Assembly (NCBI GenBank): GCA_000231825.2
Contig: JH720299.1
Span: 1,559,848-1,623,847 of the forward strand
Direction: 5' to 3'
Origin: Tetrahymena elliotti 4EA
Lineage: Eukaryota > Ciliophora > Oligohymenophorea > Hymenostomatida > Tetrahymenidae
DNA length: 64,000 bases
In this document: positions 36,797-48,668 of the stretch, piece after piece
Numbering within the stretch: position 1 is the first letter of the stretch
How the letters are laid out: each line of letters begins with the position of its first letter
The notes under the pieces: generated by a model
Database searches by the model: none
What the model was told of the DNA's origin: nothing
What the model saw: the letters and a program-made list of their open reading frames with translations, nothing else
Position numbers and translations under genes: made by a program

Positions 36797-39154
36797 TCAT
36801 TCTTTAATTTCGCTGACAAGCTCAAAGGCTTAGAGATGATTGCTAATGCTGCCATAACGTTAGAATGTATCTCTAAGGGACTCAAAACTTTTAGTTAAGT
36901 AAAAGAAATCTTTCCAAATTATATGGATGTATGCAAAGAGTTCGTCTGTAACTTTTTGGAGAGATCTTTTTAACGTTTCGTTGCTATTAATTTAAATATT
37001 ATTTTAATTGGCAAAGCTTTCTTCAATGACTTTTTGTGTTTCATATTCCAATAAATTGAAAATTTAGATTTGATGTTATTAGTTTTTCTTTTTAGATTTG
37101 CAGATTGAAAATAACTTTTTGTAGAAAGGAGATTAAAAGGATCTTCTAGTTTAATTAATGATTTGATTATTTTAATCAAAATTGTTTGCAATAATGTTGT
37201 TTTCAATGTTTGATTAAATAAATAATTAAATTGTATTATGACTATGATCATTTAATGTACTGATTTGATTATGACTTTAATTATGATGTTCATGGTTGTT
37301 TTATATAAATGTTTAAAGTTATATAGGATCTACTATATATTAACTAACTATTTATTACATAGAAACCTAATCTCCATATTCTTATTCATAACTTATTTCT
37401 TCAAAACATTCAAGAAGCTTCTCAAAGGATTTTATATTTTGTATTTATGGGTATTTATTTGATAGTAATTATAACTTCACTAAATAGTCTTATCCTTGTT
37501 TGCTATTTGTTTAAATCTATAAATCCATGTGCTTTAAGAAATTCCTCAAAGGTTCTAAGACTTCATCTTTATAAAGAAATAAGACTACATAAAAATTTTA
37601 TACTTCATTATTATCTCCTTTAGTGTCTAATAATAGCTTTTCGTTAGGTAAAGGTATAGGTTTTTCTACTGCTTATCTTAATGGTAAGTATACACAAAAT
37701 ATGACATTTATAAGCGTTCTCAATTAATTAGAAGCAAATACAATATAAGTGGCAAAATCTGTAGAATTATGACAATAATTATGTAAATCTGAAAATCTTG
37801 CATATAAAGAATAGCTAATAATACTCAATACAAAATTTGATGAAATTAGAATAAACAACTCTCTATTCATTCTATAGATTGGTGTCACATCCTTCATAAA
37901 ATAAAACAAAGTTAAATAGACTATTGTTTCAATGCATTAAACAGGAATCCAAAATTGCTAAACATTTGCTGTATATCCTTTTTCAATTGGTAAAACAATA
38001 TTTGAAGTCTAATTACTGAATATTAATGGAATGCAAATAGCTAAAGATACACTAATAGCAGCTATAATCAAAAACAATTCTCTCTGAAAGAACCTATAGA
38101 CAAAATTAACAGATCTTACTCTAAAAGCATAAACTAGTCTAGAAACCTTTGATATATAAAGTGTTGTCATACAAAAGCGAGATGTAATATAAAAAGCTTT
38201 AAAAATTGTCTCTGTACTACCATCAACAATATAATAAAGATCATCTGATAGATTGTAAACAATTAAAATTATTGGCTAAATAAAATAACTTATTCCACTT
38301 GCTATCAAAAAGAATAATGTGCAATAAGTAGATCTCTCTTTAATAGGAAACCATGACTTTCTCTAATACCAATAATACATAAGCCAAAAAAATAATAAAG
38401 TAGATATGAGTACTACTAAACACAATATGATACCAAATGCTAAATTATCTCCAAATATATCATTAAAGCATAGTAAATCTTCTTGTTCTTCTTCTAAAAC
38501 CTACTGCTAGACCCTATAAAACGTTTAATAATCTCTATTTTCCATCAATAATTCATTCATAAATTATTTTTTATTAGTATTTTTGTTATGGCTTGATTAG
38601 TTTAAATATTTCTTTAAAAGATAAATATTTTAATTATCATTTGTTTGCATAAATTTAATTACAAATAATCAAAGAAAAAACTAATTAGTTATTGTAAAAT
38701 AGCTAATATGTACTTGATCAGCATTCATTTCTAAATCAAAATCAACTAAAATATATTGACATAAACATAATGTCCATCTATTATTCTATTCGCTTATTTT
38801 CAACCATAAAACATCATTCTTAAATTTTGTTTGTTATTCTTCTTTATTTAATCAGCCAATTCTGTCAAATCAAATAAATTCAAAATCTACATAAATTTAT
38901 TTAATAATTTGATTTTTTTGCCCTAGTTCAATCTATTTTTATAAATCTATATCTTACTTAACTCAAAACATAGTAAAATTTTTTAAACACTTTTCTTTTT
39001 CTACATCCAATTTTCCATTTTTATCAATCAAATCTGTAATTAATTTCTCATAATAATTTTAGTTACCTTCATTAACAGAACAAATTTAATAATTTTATTA
39101 AACTAAATAGTGTTAAAGACTTAGAAAAAGTTTAACTTTGATCACTATTTACAT
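36797..39154 (-). CDS. Seven-helix (GPCR-like) receptor with RGS-like tail
   Basis: From 38650 down to TGA 36797-36799 one frame reads without interruption. Seven hydrophobic helices are seen: IILCLVVLISTLLFFWLMYY, FFLIASGISYFIQPIILIVY, KAFYITSRFCMTTLYISKV, LFLIIAAISVSLAICIPLIF, FWIPVQCIETIVYLTLFYF, LFILISSNFVLSIISYSLY and TLINVIFCVYLPL. A cytoplasmic tail follows. Parts of it fit an RGS fold split by a His/Asn/Gln-rich insert: FEKLLECFEEISYEQEYG, then IFNLLEYETQKVIEESFA, then DELFAYIHIIWKDFFYL. RGS proteins speed GTP hydrolysis by G-alpha, so a receptor-RGS fusion is the inference. Upstream, the same frame continues to ATG 39152-39154 (MQIVIKVKLFLSL, signal-like) but contains TGA at 38963-38965, 38870-38872, 38852-38854 and 38669-38671. 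Three phase-0 introns with weak donors (GTAG, GTAG, GTAC) could remove all four; otherwise the 5' part is decayed and translation starts at ATG 38648-38650. Confidence 0.65.
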
Positions 39155-39549
39155 AAAGAAGTAAATGTAACATCACTCTAAAATAAACTAGATTCAAGCT
39201 CTTTTAATTACTATTAGACTTATAATATCCAAAGTAAGTAATATAATTCTATGAATTTAGAAAAGCATGATATCTATTTGAGTATTTTTTTTAAAAAAAT
39301 AGAAATTCTCTCATAAATTAAACAAATTTATTTAATTATTACATGAAATATTCTTAATCAAAATATTTATTTATTCTTGATTAATAAATAAATTATCAAA
39401 AAGGTATTTAAGACTTTTGATTTATGCACATTTTAATTTAAATAAATTTTATTCAATAAAAAAATGATGTAAATTACTTTTTAGTCTAGCTTTTCAAATT
39501 AAACAAAAAACAAAGAAAATAACTGAGATAATATAATTCATTTCATAAT
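39155..39549. other. intergenic, AT-rich
   Basis: Upstream regions of the receptor gene (minus) and of the first tRNA-Lys gene (plus). Nothing recognised. Confidence 0.5.
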
Positions 39550-39622
39550 GCCCGCCTAGCTCAGTCGGTAGAGCGCAAGACTCTTAATCTTGTGGTCGTG
39601 GGTTCGAGCCCCACGGCGGGCT
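39550..39622 (+). tRNA. tRNA-Lys(CTT), copy 1
   Basis: 73 nt folding as a full cloverleaf: acceptor GCCCGCC pairs with GGCGGGC, D-arm GCTC/GAGC, anticodon stem CAAGA/TCTTG enclosing loop CTCTTAA (anticodon CTT), T-arm GTGGG TTCGAGC CCCAC, discriminator T. It reads AAG. A T-run terminator begins 7 bases after the gene (CCTTTTTATTTTT). Confidence 0.96.
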
Positions 39623-40004
39623 AACCGCCTTTTTATTTTTATATTTTAATTGATAATAATTAATTGATCATACAAAATTTATTATATAAAACAAAAAGAT
39701 TTTTTTTCTCGTTTCACACATTTGGATGATCAATCATGATAATTAATATCTATATCTTAGCTTAATTTACATACTGTATACTAAAATCAAGGCATGACTT
39801 ATAATAAGTGTACAGATTTCTCATTTTTTTATTAATAAATTACAAGCTTATGTAATAGTAAAATAAATGGAGAGGGATAAATGATAAAATTTTTTGAAAA
39901 TATTAATTAAATTTTATTAAAGAATGAATTCTATTTTAAAAGCATTAAAAAAAATTAAAGAGTTTTTACAAAAATAAAAAATGATTGATGATTAATATTT
40001 AAAT
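39623..40004. other. intergenic, AT-rich
   Basis: Spacer between the tRNA-Lys gene and the 3' end of the peptidase gene; contains the tRNA terminator T-run and nothing else recognised. Confidence 0.5.
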
Positions 40005-42842
40005 TCATTTTAATAAATTAGTTTCAATGAATGTGATTTGTTTCATGAAATAGTCAAAAATAGTTGGTAAAGAGTCATCTAATGAGTGATCAGATTCTGG
40101 ATAAATGTATGTTTAGATATCAGTTCCATTAAAGACACTTTGAGCATGGTATGCTAAACTTTATTGATAAGGGACTCTTCTGTCTTTTGCTCCAATAAGA
40201 TTTAAAGTAGTTAATTTGTTAGGTAAACTCATAGGTGATTACTCAAACATAGTTTTGTAATCATCTCCTGTTAAGTTCCAAGTCATTTTCTTACCTAAGC
40301 TTTCAGCTACACACCAGTCAGGAATATCTGAAGAAATTATAAGAATAATTTTAATAATGATTGAATAATTGAACAATTGATTTTACCAGTGATATTGATG
40401 TTAAAAGGAATGTTAACAACTGGGTTAAGTAAAATTCCACATCTGAATTTTTCTGGATGCCTTGCAGCTAAAATACCAGTCATATATCCTCCATAGCTTC
40501 CTATTAAATATATTAATTTATTTATTACAAAATAGATTAATAAGTAAATGAAAAAATAATTCAGAAAAAAATAATGAAAATATTTTCTTATTTTACCTCC
40601 CATGATAATAATCTTTGAGGGATCACAAAGCTTCTTTTGAACAACTTGGTCAATCATATCAAGGATTTCATTTGTATCTTTTTCACCAATTTTAGTTAAA
40701 AGATTGTTGATATAGTCTTAGCCGAATCCAGCAGAGCCAGTGTAATTAGGGGCTAAAATATTATATCCTTGAAGCAAGAAATACATACGAAGAGTACCAA
40801 AGTCTCCACGAGTTACACCATGAGGTCCACCATGGACTAACACAACTAATGGTCTATCTTCATTCTTATATGAAAGTGGGTTTAATTTTTCATTATTTTC
40901 ATAGAGTTCTTTTAATTCTTTTGGAATTTCTTGAGTATTGAATTCATTAATTCTCCAAAGGTATCCTGTTGATTCACCTGATTTTACTAAGGTCTCTTCA
41001 ATATTTTCTAAAGCAAATTTTTTAAGACCAGGGAATATAGAGGAAGCTCCATTAGTCAAAGAAATATATTGCCATTAAGCGTTTTTAACAATTGTTTTCA
41101 CATCTTGAGTTAAATCTAAGTTTTTGAGGAATGCAAAAGAAGAAGGACCTTTCATGTTGACATGAGATGCAAATAAAGTGTTGTAAATAGGATTGTAGTT
41201 TAATATTTGAAAGACATCAGAAAGTGTTTAGTTTACTTCAAATCTTCCTATTTCTTTTGTTTCTGTGTTTACTAAGAATGTACCAAGTGATGCAGCATAA
41301 TTACTAGTCAAAATAAAGTGCTTGCTGTCATTCAACCAATAGAAATTCTTTAAATCATCGTAATATCCGCAAATACCCATAAACTCACCAGTTTCTGTTA
41401 GATTTTCCTTTCTAATTGGGATAATCTCCTTGATGCTCCAGTCCTCAGTGCTAATGATCTTCATAGCCAAATAATTTACGTGGGCAGGGCTTACAGGAGC
41501 ACCAAAATAAGCTATTTTTTTACCATCAGGACTAATTATAGGTCTAAATGATGCTTCATCATTACTCAATATCTTGAACAAAACATCTTTCTTTTCACCT
41601 TTTTTAATTTATTTTAATAAAAGTATTAAATATATTTCGTTCTACTGAGTATACTTATATCTCATCAAATATTTCTTTGAATTTAAACTCTAATAAAAAA
41701 TACTGGTAAAAACTAGAATTGTATCAAAAAAATTCATAGAGGTTTTAAGGTAATTTTTAAAGACAGAATATTAAATTTTTAAAAATATTTCATGTTCTTT
41801 TTTATTTCTTTAAAAATTTGATAGAATTAAAGAAATATCAAGTAAGTTAATTGTAAAATATAAAAAATTGTAGAAATTTTAATTATTTTAAATCAATAGA
41901 TAAATACCTTCTTATTTATTTTCTTCTTTGGTTGTATCTTTAGGTAGCTTTGGGGAGAGTTAATTACGCTATGGTTTTTCTAACAAGAAAATATCAGTTT
42001 ATCTGTTAAAGCAATGGAGAATACCATACTTAAATTCAGGATGGATTTTATATCCTTAAAATAGAATTTGATCTCCCTTTTCATCAACGTACTGAGGATA
42101 ACATGGATATACATTTTCTGGAATATCTATTGAATAGAGAGTTGCTTGCTCTACATCATATTCAAACAATTGGGTTTTAGTGGTTCCTGCTGATTTCTCA
42201 CCATAATCTTATTCATATCTGTTATTTCTAACAGCATCAAGCAAATCAGCATCATTTTCTACTTCAAAGTAGCTCTTAGTAGGCTTAGTCTTAATCTATT
42301 TTTTAAAACAAAAATAAATAAATAAATAAAATAGCTCTAATTCTTCTCAGTAAAAAAATGGAGAATTAGTTAAAATGTTGTATTACTTGGGCTATGTAAA
42401 GGAATTTAGTTTCAGATTTATTCCAAACAAAAGCAGGTCCAACTATTTCATTATTTTAAACTTTTTCATGGAATTCAGCTAAATTGATTTACTAGATTAC
42501 ATCTTCTCCTTTGTAAATTTCAATAACACCATTAGTCTTTGTTTTAGATTTGTCTGGAATTTATTGGAGAGTAGCTCTGTATTGAAGTTTTGGAGATGTT
42601 ATAGAAACAGTGGGAGAAACTTGGATAGGGAAATCATTTAATTTTTATCCAATTTCTTTTGTTTCTTAATTAATTGAATAGAAATTTGAGTAATTATGTG
42701 TAGCATTATCTCTAAAGTTATTTTGAGACCAATTAACTCTCAAACCTTATTAAGAAATAACCTCAGCTGATGTTATGCTATGAGAGCTCTAGAAAACTCT
42801 TTCCAACAATTTAACTATCAATTTAATTCTTTTGCTATCCAT
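40005..42842 (-). CDS. Acylaminoacyl-peptidase (S9C prolyl-oligopeptidase family)
   Basis: Cytosolic serine peptidase that releases N-acylated amino acids from blocked peptides. ATG at 42840-42842 (MDSKRIKLIVKLLERVFQSS). The N-terminal two thirds form the beta-propeller region typical of the family, with segments such as SFRPIISPDGKKIAYFGAP and NFYWLNDSKHFILTSNYA. The C-terminal alpha/beta-hydrolase domain shows VVLVHGGPHG (oxyanion strand), YNILAPNYTGSAGFG, then the nucleophile elbow GGSYGGYM split by an intron at about 40500-40598. The acid lies in NLIGAKDRRVPYQQS and the His in YPESDHSLDD, so the Ser-Asp-His triad is complete. TGA at 40005-40007. About three introns (near 41.6-41.9, 42.3 and 40.5 kb). 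The family assignment is firm; acyl- versus another S9C specificity is inferred. Confidence 0.9.
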
Positions 42843-43003
42843 TTTTCTATCTATCTATCTATTTATTTATTTGTAATTCTTCTTTCTTTAAAATTGATTT
42901 TTGTTTTTTTTTTTACTCAGTGGTTCTTGATAACCAATTAACTTTTATTTATTTATTTTTTATAAAAAATCCAATATCTTTTTGAATAAATTAAGAAACA
43001 CTA

Positions 43004-43302
43004 AAGATATCTTCTTTTATTTCTTTTGATGAATAGAAAACATTTATTAATTATTTCTGATGTATCATAATCAAAAAAATTAAATAGTAAGCAAATGATG
43101 GAAACAAATCTTTATTTATTGGAAATACTTGAACAGGAAAACAAAAAATTTCTATCCAATTTCTCTGTTGATTGTAAAATACTTCAAAAAATAAAGATTT
43201 GTTTCCATCATTTGCTTACTATTTAATTTTTTTGATTATGATACATCAGAAATAATTAATAAATGTTTTCTATTCATCAAAAGAAATAAAAGAAGATATC
43301 TT
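43004..43302. repeat. Perfect inverted repeat, 114-bp arms, 71-bp loop
   Basis: Left arm 43004-43117 and right arm 43189-43302 are reverse complements at every one of 114 positions when read base by base. Weaker similarity continues a few bases into the loop. It lies between the peptidase start and tRNA-Lys copy 2. There is no coding frame or transposase. Transcribed, it would give a long perfect hairpin. The flanks 42843-43003 and 43303-43450 show nothing else. Confidence 0.95.
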
Positions 43303-43450
43303 ATTTTTCTTTTATTATTAATTTAAGAAAAACAAAAATTTATGAGAAAATGGAATCTGATATTTATTTGTTTGGATTTTATATTATCAATAATCAATTA
43401 TCTTCAAAAACTAAACAAAATAACTGAGAAAATATAAATCATTTCATAAT

Positions 43451-43523
43451 GCCCGCCTAGCTCAGTCGGTAGAGCGCAAGACTCTTAATCTTGTGGTCGT
43501 GGGTTCGAGCCCCACGGCGGGCT
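43451..43523 (+). tRNA. tRNA-Lys(CTT), copy 2
   Basis: Identical over all 73 nt to the copy at 39550. The immediate 5' flank (ATTTCATAAT and the preceding AACTGAGA.AATATAA) and 3' flank (AACCGCCTTTTTATTTTT) are also shared, so the duplicated unit was larger than the tRNA. A T-run terminator follows directly. Confidence 0.96.
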
Positions 43524-44022
43524 AACCGCCTTTTTATTTTTTTATGTAAATTATTTTTATTTTTCAAATTAAAGAATTAGACTATAAACATTTAGAAGAC
43601 AATCAGATTGATTTAAATTAGAATTTCCTCTTTCTCTAAAGAGAATTGTCAATCCCTAGAATATAGATTTACTTGATAATAATAATATGCATCCAGTAAT
43701 GTTTTATGCTTTTATTCTTGTGTTGTAAGAATTTAGAGTATTTGAAGAAGTCATTCAAAATGTAAAAAATCAAATAAAAACTCACTCTTCATAATATCAA
43801 TATGAAAAAATTGTTATTTTTTTTAAATTATAAAAATATTGTATCAATCAATCTATATAGAATTTATTTATTTGGAAAATATAATAATAATAATAATCTT
43901 TTATTTTTTTTAGCTGATGAAAATGAAGATAAATAAACATTTTTATGTGAAATTTTTGATTACTATTTACTAACATAAAGTTTATTATATTAAATTTAAA
44001 TATAAATTTATTATTGGATTGA
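43524..44022. other. intergenic, AT-rich
   Basis: Spacer downstream of tRNA-Lys copy 2 and at the 3' side of the Cys-rich gene. No feature recognised. Confidence 0.5.
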
Positions 44023-45096
44023 TCACATGATTTGTTGATTAGATATACAGGCTCCACCCATTCCAGTAGAAGACCATCTGCATTTTTGATTGAAGGAGCA
44101 AGTTTAACTATCTCTAAATTAGCCACATCCTAAATTAGAGCAAGCTCCTCCCATTCCAGTGGTATTCCAAAAACATTATGGAATTTGGCTACAGTCTTAA
44201 ATTTAATTAAATTAAGTGCAATCAAAATCAAGGTAGGAATGACAAGCTCCTCTCATACCTGTGGAAGTCCAATAGCAAGAAGTATTATTTTAACAAGGAG
44301 TTTTTTCATTGAAGCTATAACAAGTAATTTTTGAATATTCTTCTAAAGACAAACAAGAAGCTCTCATACCACTATCAAACCATTTGCATTTTTGATTGAA
44401 AGCACAAGTTTGGTTATCCTAGAATTATTCACATCCTAAGTTTTAACATCCGTTCTAATTCCATTAACATTAAGGAATACTGGTACAATTTTAGCTATCG
44501 CCAAACTAATTGCAATTATAATTAAGATATGAGTGACAAGCACCTCTCATACCAGTTGTAGTCCAATAGCAAGAACTATTCTCCTAGCAAGGAATTTTAT
44601 CATTGAAGTCTTCACATGTAAGGTTAGAATATTCATCCAAAGAGAGACATACTGCTCCTAAACCAGCTTCAAACCATTTGCATTTCTATTAATTGAAGGA
44701 GCAAATTTAATTATCTTAGAATTATCTACATCCTAAATTAGAACAAAATCCTTTCAAACTTGTACTGTGCCATTAACATTAAGGAGCCTTAGAACAAACC
44801 TAACTTTCAGTATATTGAGTACAATCTAAATCGAGATAAGAATGACAAGCACCTCTCATTCCTGTAGTTGTCCAATAGCAAGAATAATTTTATATGCATT
44901 GAGTGCTATCATTAAAATCCAGACATGAGCTTAAAGCATTTTAGCTCAAAAAATCCAAGCATTTCTATCCAAAAAAATCATACCTACATTTAGCCTAATG
45001 ACATTCGGGCATATTTTTAATATTCTTACAGCCTCCAGCCATAATAGTTGATAATCCTAAGGAAAAAATTAGAACAAAAAGAAGACTTTTAGTCAT
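44023..45096 (-). CDS. Cys-rich repeat secreted protein, paralogue 1
   Basis: Single-exon gene of 357 residues. It begins MTKSLLFVLIFSLGLSTIMA, a clear signal peptide, followed by GGCKNIKNMPECHQAKCRYD. The rest is a repeat of roughly 100 residues with fixed cysteines: a C-x5-C-x4-(S)CYW part (TSCYWTSTGMRGACHSYL), a CxQFxxxQxC part, then IPQC(Q/F)W and GACSNLGC, and a QTCxFNQKCKW part. Three such rounds are visible. The last reads QKCRWSSTGMGGACISNQ and ends IM before TGA 44023-44025. There is no C-terminal hydrophobic anchor, so secretion or a granule/surface-coat role is inferred. A paralogue with the same start and end lies at 48669-49538, and both face away from a kinase-TPR gene. I do not recognise a named family. 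Confidence 0.82.
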
Positions 45097-46068
45097 TTTT
45101 TATTAATTTGTAAAACAAGATTTAATTTTTTTAATTGATTGTTTTTAATTATTTTTTTTCTAGACTTTAACCACAAATATAAATTAAATACCGAATTAAG
45201 TCAATCATTTACTTTTTAGAAATCCTGATTTTATAAAAGCAAACTCCAATTTTATTTGATCTTTCCAATTTTTAAAGATATCTTAGATATTTTTTACTTG
45301 CTATTCTTCAAAAGTTTATTGGAGAATATTTCAATCAATACATTTTGATATTTTAGATTACTCTAATCTCTATCAATAAATGAATAAAAAATAAAAAAAG
45401 AGACAATTTTATATCTTAAAAAAGTGTTTTTAATTTCTTCTTTATTTAGTAAATGATTTCAATTAAGCTAATTAAGCTGATTTTTTTTAGTAGATTTAAT
45501 AAATAAATAATTATTATTGTTAATTGAGAAGAGAGTTTCTTGATTTTTTTGTTGAAAAAAAAATGATGATATTTGAATCTATTTCTAGAAATGTGAAAAT
45601 TCATATGAATGTTTAAGTGATTGTTAAAAAATTTTTTTTTCCCTTCAAAACATTTTGTGTTTCATTAAAAGATTTAAAATCAGCTTTGAAAGTCTAAAAA
45701 TTCAAATTAAAAAAATTTTTATTTATTTTAGTTAACATATACTAACAAAGTAAATAATTTTGAACTAAATATTTACTTCTCTCCTCCTACTAAAAAAGTA
45801 TTATTCTTATTAATCATAACAAGATTTTTTTAATTGGTTTTCATGCTTTTTGGTCTTCTGTAATTTATTCATAACAAAATATTTTGATGAGTATTCAAAT
45901 ATTCGTAAAATTAACACTTAGAAAAAATAATAAATATTTTGTTCTTTTATTCTAATTTCTTTAGATAAGGAAAAAAGATTATTTATATTTGAATAATAAT
46001 CTTTGAAAAAAAATACACTGAAACGTATTAATTATAGATCTACAAATTAATTTAGTTATTTTAAAGAG
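45097..46068. other. intergenic between divergent genes
   Basis: About 1 kb AT-rich region carrying the 5' regions of the Cys-rich gene and the kinase-TPR gene. No motif recognised. Confidence 0.5.
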
Positions 46069-47865
46069 ATGGAATCTTAAACTTAAAGCAATTAGGATAA
46101 GAAATTAATTTGGTTATAGAAGATCGCTCAATTGCTTAGAGAAGAGAAGAACATAGAGGTGATAAATTTACTAGCAGGGGAAGGGTCTTATGGAAAAGTT
46201 ATGCTAATTAGAGAATATTTTAATGACTATGCTTTGAAAGTTATTCCTTTAGATGATGGATTTGGTAAAGTGTGTCCAATAAAATTTTTAGAAGCAAAAG
46301 AAGAAGCTTAAAAATTATCAAATTGCAATCATATTAATATCATTAGATATCACAAAGAATTTTAAATTGGGAATTACTATTTTATTTAAATAGAAAAATG
46401 CGAAATGAGTCTTAGTGATTGGTTGAGATAAAATTAAGATAAAAGAATATAAAGGCAGGTTTTTTTAAAATTTGCTTTATAGATTTTATATGCTGTAGAG
46501 TATTTGCATTCTAAGGATTTTATTTTGAGAGATTTAAGCTTAAAAAACATTCTTCTTGATTCGCTTTAGCAAATAAAATTATGCGATTTTGGACTTGTTA
46601 AAGAAGCCAATTTAAATAAAGAATAAAATATATTGACTTCTTCAATAAAAGGTGCTTAGCTTTATATGCCACCAGAAATTTTAAATAGAAGCAATATTTC
46701 AAGTTGTTTGGAATCTATTGATGGATTCTATTCTCATGGAAAAGCTATTTAGAATAAACAAGGAGACATATGGGCTTTTGGTATTTGCTTATATCAGCTT
46801 GCAGGTGCATCATTTAAAGATATTGCAAATCTTAGTTTTGGAAATGAGTAATACAAACACTAAAGATTAATTGATGATGACATAAATATTGTTATAAAAA
46901 ATATATTAATTTCTGATCAATTCAAAAGACCATCAGTAAAAGAATTAATTGAGGTATTTCAGAATCTGAGTTAAACTTTTAATTTAATTTAAGATTAATT
47001 AAGCAATCTTAACTTAGAAAACTCTTTTAGTGATTTAAATATTTCTTCAACAAAAACAAATATAATTAAAAGTTTTAAATTAAATATTGATTAAAATTAA
47101 ATTGGGAGAAATAAAAATTTAGGTTTTTCGAGAAAAGAAAGTTTTGATATGGCTTTGATGGATTGTTATAAAAATTCATTAAAAATAAACCCAAAAAATG
47201 AATAAGCTCTATTATAATTGGGAATGTCATTCAATAAATTATAATAATTTTAATAAGCAGCCTTATATTTTAATTAGTTAATTTAAATTAATCCCTAAAA
47301 TTTTGATGCATATGTTCAATTAGCATTTGCGTATAATAGGATGAAACTCTACTAAGAAGCATACAACTGTTGTATGGCAGCTATAAAAATTAACCCATAA
47401 AACTATCATGGATATTATGAATTAGCTTATTCTTTTTTCTTCTAATAAATGTATCAACAAACAATAGAGTGTCTCTAATAAGCAATTCTATACAATCAAA
47501 ATTCAGACGAATTATTTTACTCATTAGGATTTGCTTACATTTAATTGTAAAAATATGATGAAAGCCTTGATTATTTCCTAAAAGCTGTAGAAATCAATCC
47601 AAAAAACGATTAAGCTTATCAATAATTAGCTTACATTTATAATATGAAGCAAATTTACTTCGAGGCTATTTAATTTTCCTTAAAATCAATTGAGTAAAAT
47701 CCTAACAATGACCTAGCATATTACCAATTAGGTTGGGCTTATGAAAAAACTTTGTCATTTCAAAAAGCAATAGATTGCTATAGAAAATCTATTTAAATAA
47801 ATCCAAATAACAGCTATTCAATTTAATAACTATAGCAAATAACATCAATTTAAATTAATGTTTGA
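46069..47865 (+). CDS. Protein kinase-TPR fusion, copy 1 (intact)
   Basis: Single-exon gene of 598 residues. The N-terminal kinase domain has the Gly loop GEGSYGKV (residues 37-44), ATP-site Lys57 (YALKVI), a catalytic loop LRDLSLKNIL with Arg154-Asp155 and Asn, DFG at 173-175, activation-loop end KGAQLYMPPEIL and DIWAFGICLYQLAG. A Ser/Asn-rich linker leads to about seven TPR units of 34 residues from roughly residue 380, for example NPKNEQALLQLGMSFNKL and NPQNFDAYVQLAFAYNRM. All catalytic residues are present, so an active kinase with a protein-binding TPR tail is expected. HRD reads LRD, a small departure. It is divergent from the Cys-rich gene at 44023 and has a damaged close paralogue at 52865. 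Confidence 0.88.
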
Positions 47866-48668
47866 TAATAAAATTATTTATTATTATTTCAACAATAATT
47901 ATCTGAAGATATTAAATAAAAGTCGCACTCTAAATTTTTTAATTATTTATTGCTATTTATGATAAAGTATTTATTTTAATTTAAATTTTCTAAGTAAAAT
48001 AATTTATGAAAACAAAATCTTCCTTTCTATTTTTTTTAAAAAAGAGCAATTCAAACAACACATTTATTTCTATTTTTTTAGTATTTCAGTAATACTTGTG
48101 CATTTAAAATTTTGTTTTAAGGGAAAGAGTGAGATCCCAGAAAAAGTTAATGGAAATTATTTTTTCACTCATTTTCTATTTGCTTTTAAAAATTTTCTCT
48201 TTTTATAATTAAGAAAATAATATTAGTATTTCTAATTTTAAGATTTATGTCTGAATGAAATTATATGTGTGAATATGCAGAGATCAAAACAAAGTTTTAA
48301 TGAAGGTGAATGTTTCTTTGTATATTGCAAACTGAGTTTTAATAGGTTTAACAAACTTAAAATTTCAGTGAAGGCAAATTTTAGACAAAAGTTTGTGGAG
48401 ATAAAATTAATAAAAATGAATGGCAAAGTGGCGAAGTATTTTAATTTTGTAATTTTTGTAATAAATAATCAAGAAAAGCTTAAAATCTATTTGATTAAAA
48501 TTTGATTTTTTTAAGAAAATAATGAAATTATTTATGTTTATTTTAAAAAATAGTATAATTAGTCTTCAACATAAAAAGAGTATGTATGTATATATATAAA
48601 TTTCAAATATTTTTGAATATATTTTTTTTATTATTTCTTTCATGAAAATAATTAGAAAACCTCGGTTT
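47866..48668. other. intergenic; one doubtful small ORF
   Basis: AT-rich spacer. A 78-codon frame at 48269-48505 (plus; MNMQRSKQSFNEGECFF...) is slightly richer in G than its surroundings but has no recognisable domain, and random frames of this length are common here because only TGA stops. Not called as a gene. Confidence 0.4.

Noticed and set aside
36970..37251. Minus-strand 93-codon frame starting MIIVIIQFNYLF
   Set aside because: The receptor gene's frame runs through the same bases in a different register and is open for over 600 codons; this one is a shadow.
48269..48505. 78-codon plus-strand frame
   Set aside because: No domain, no signal peptide, length within chance expectation for a one-stop code.
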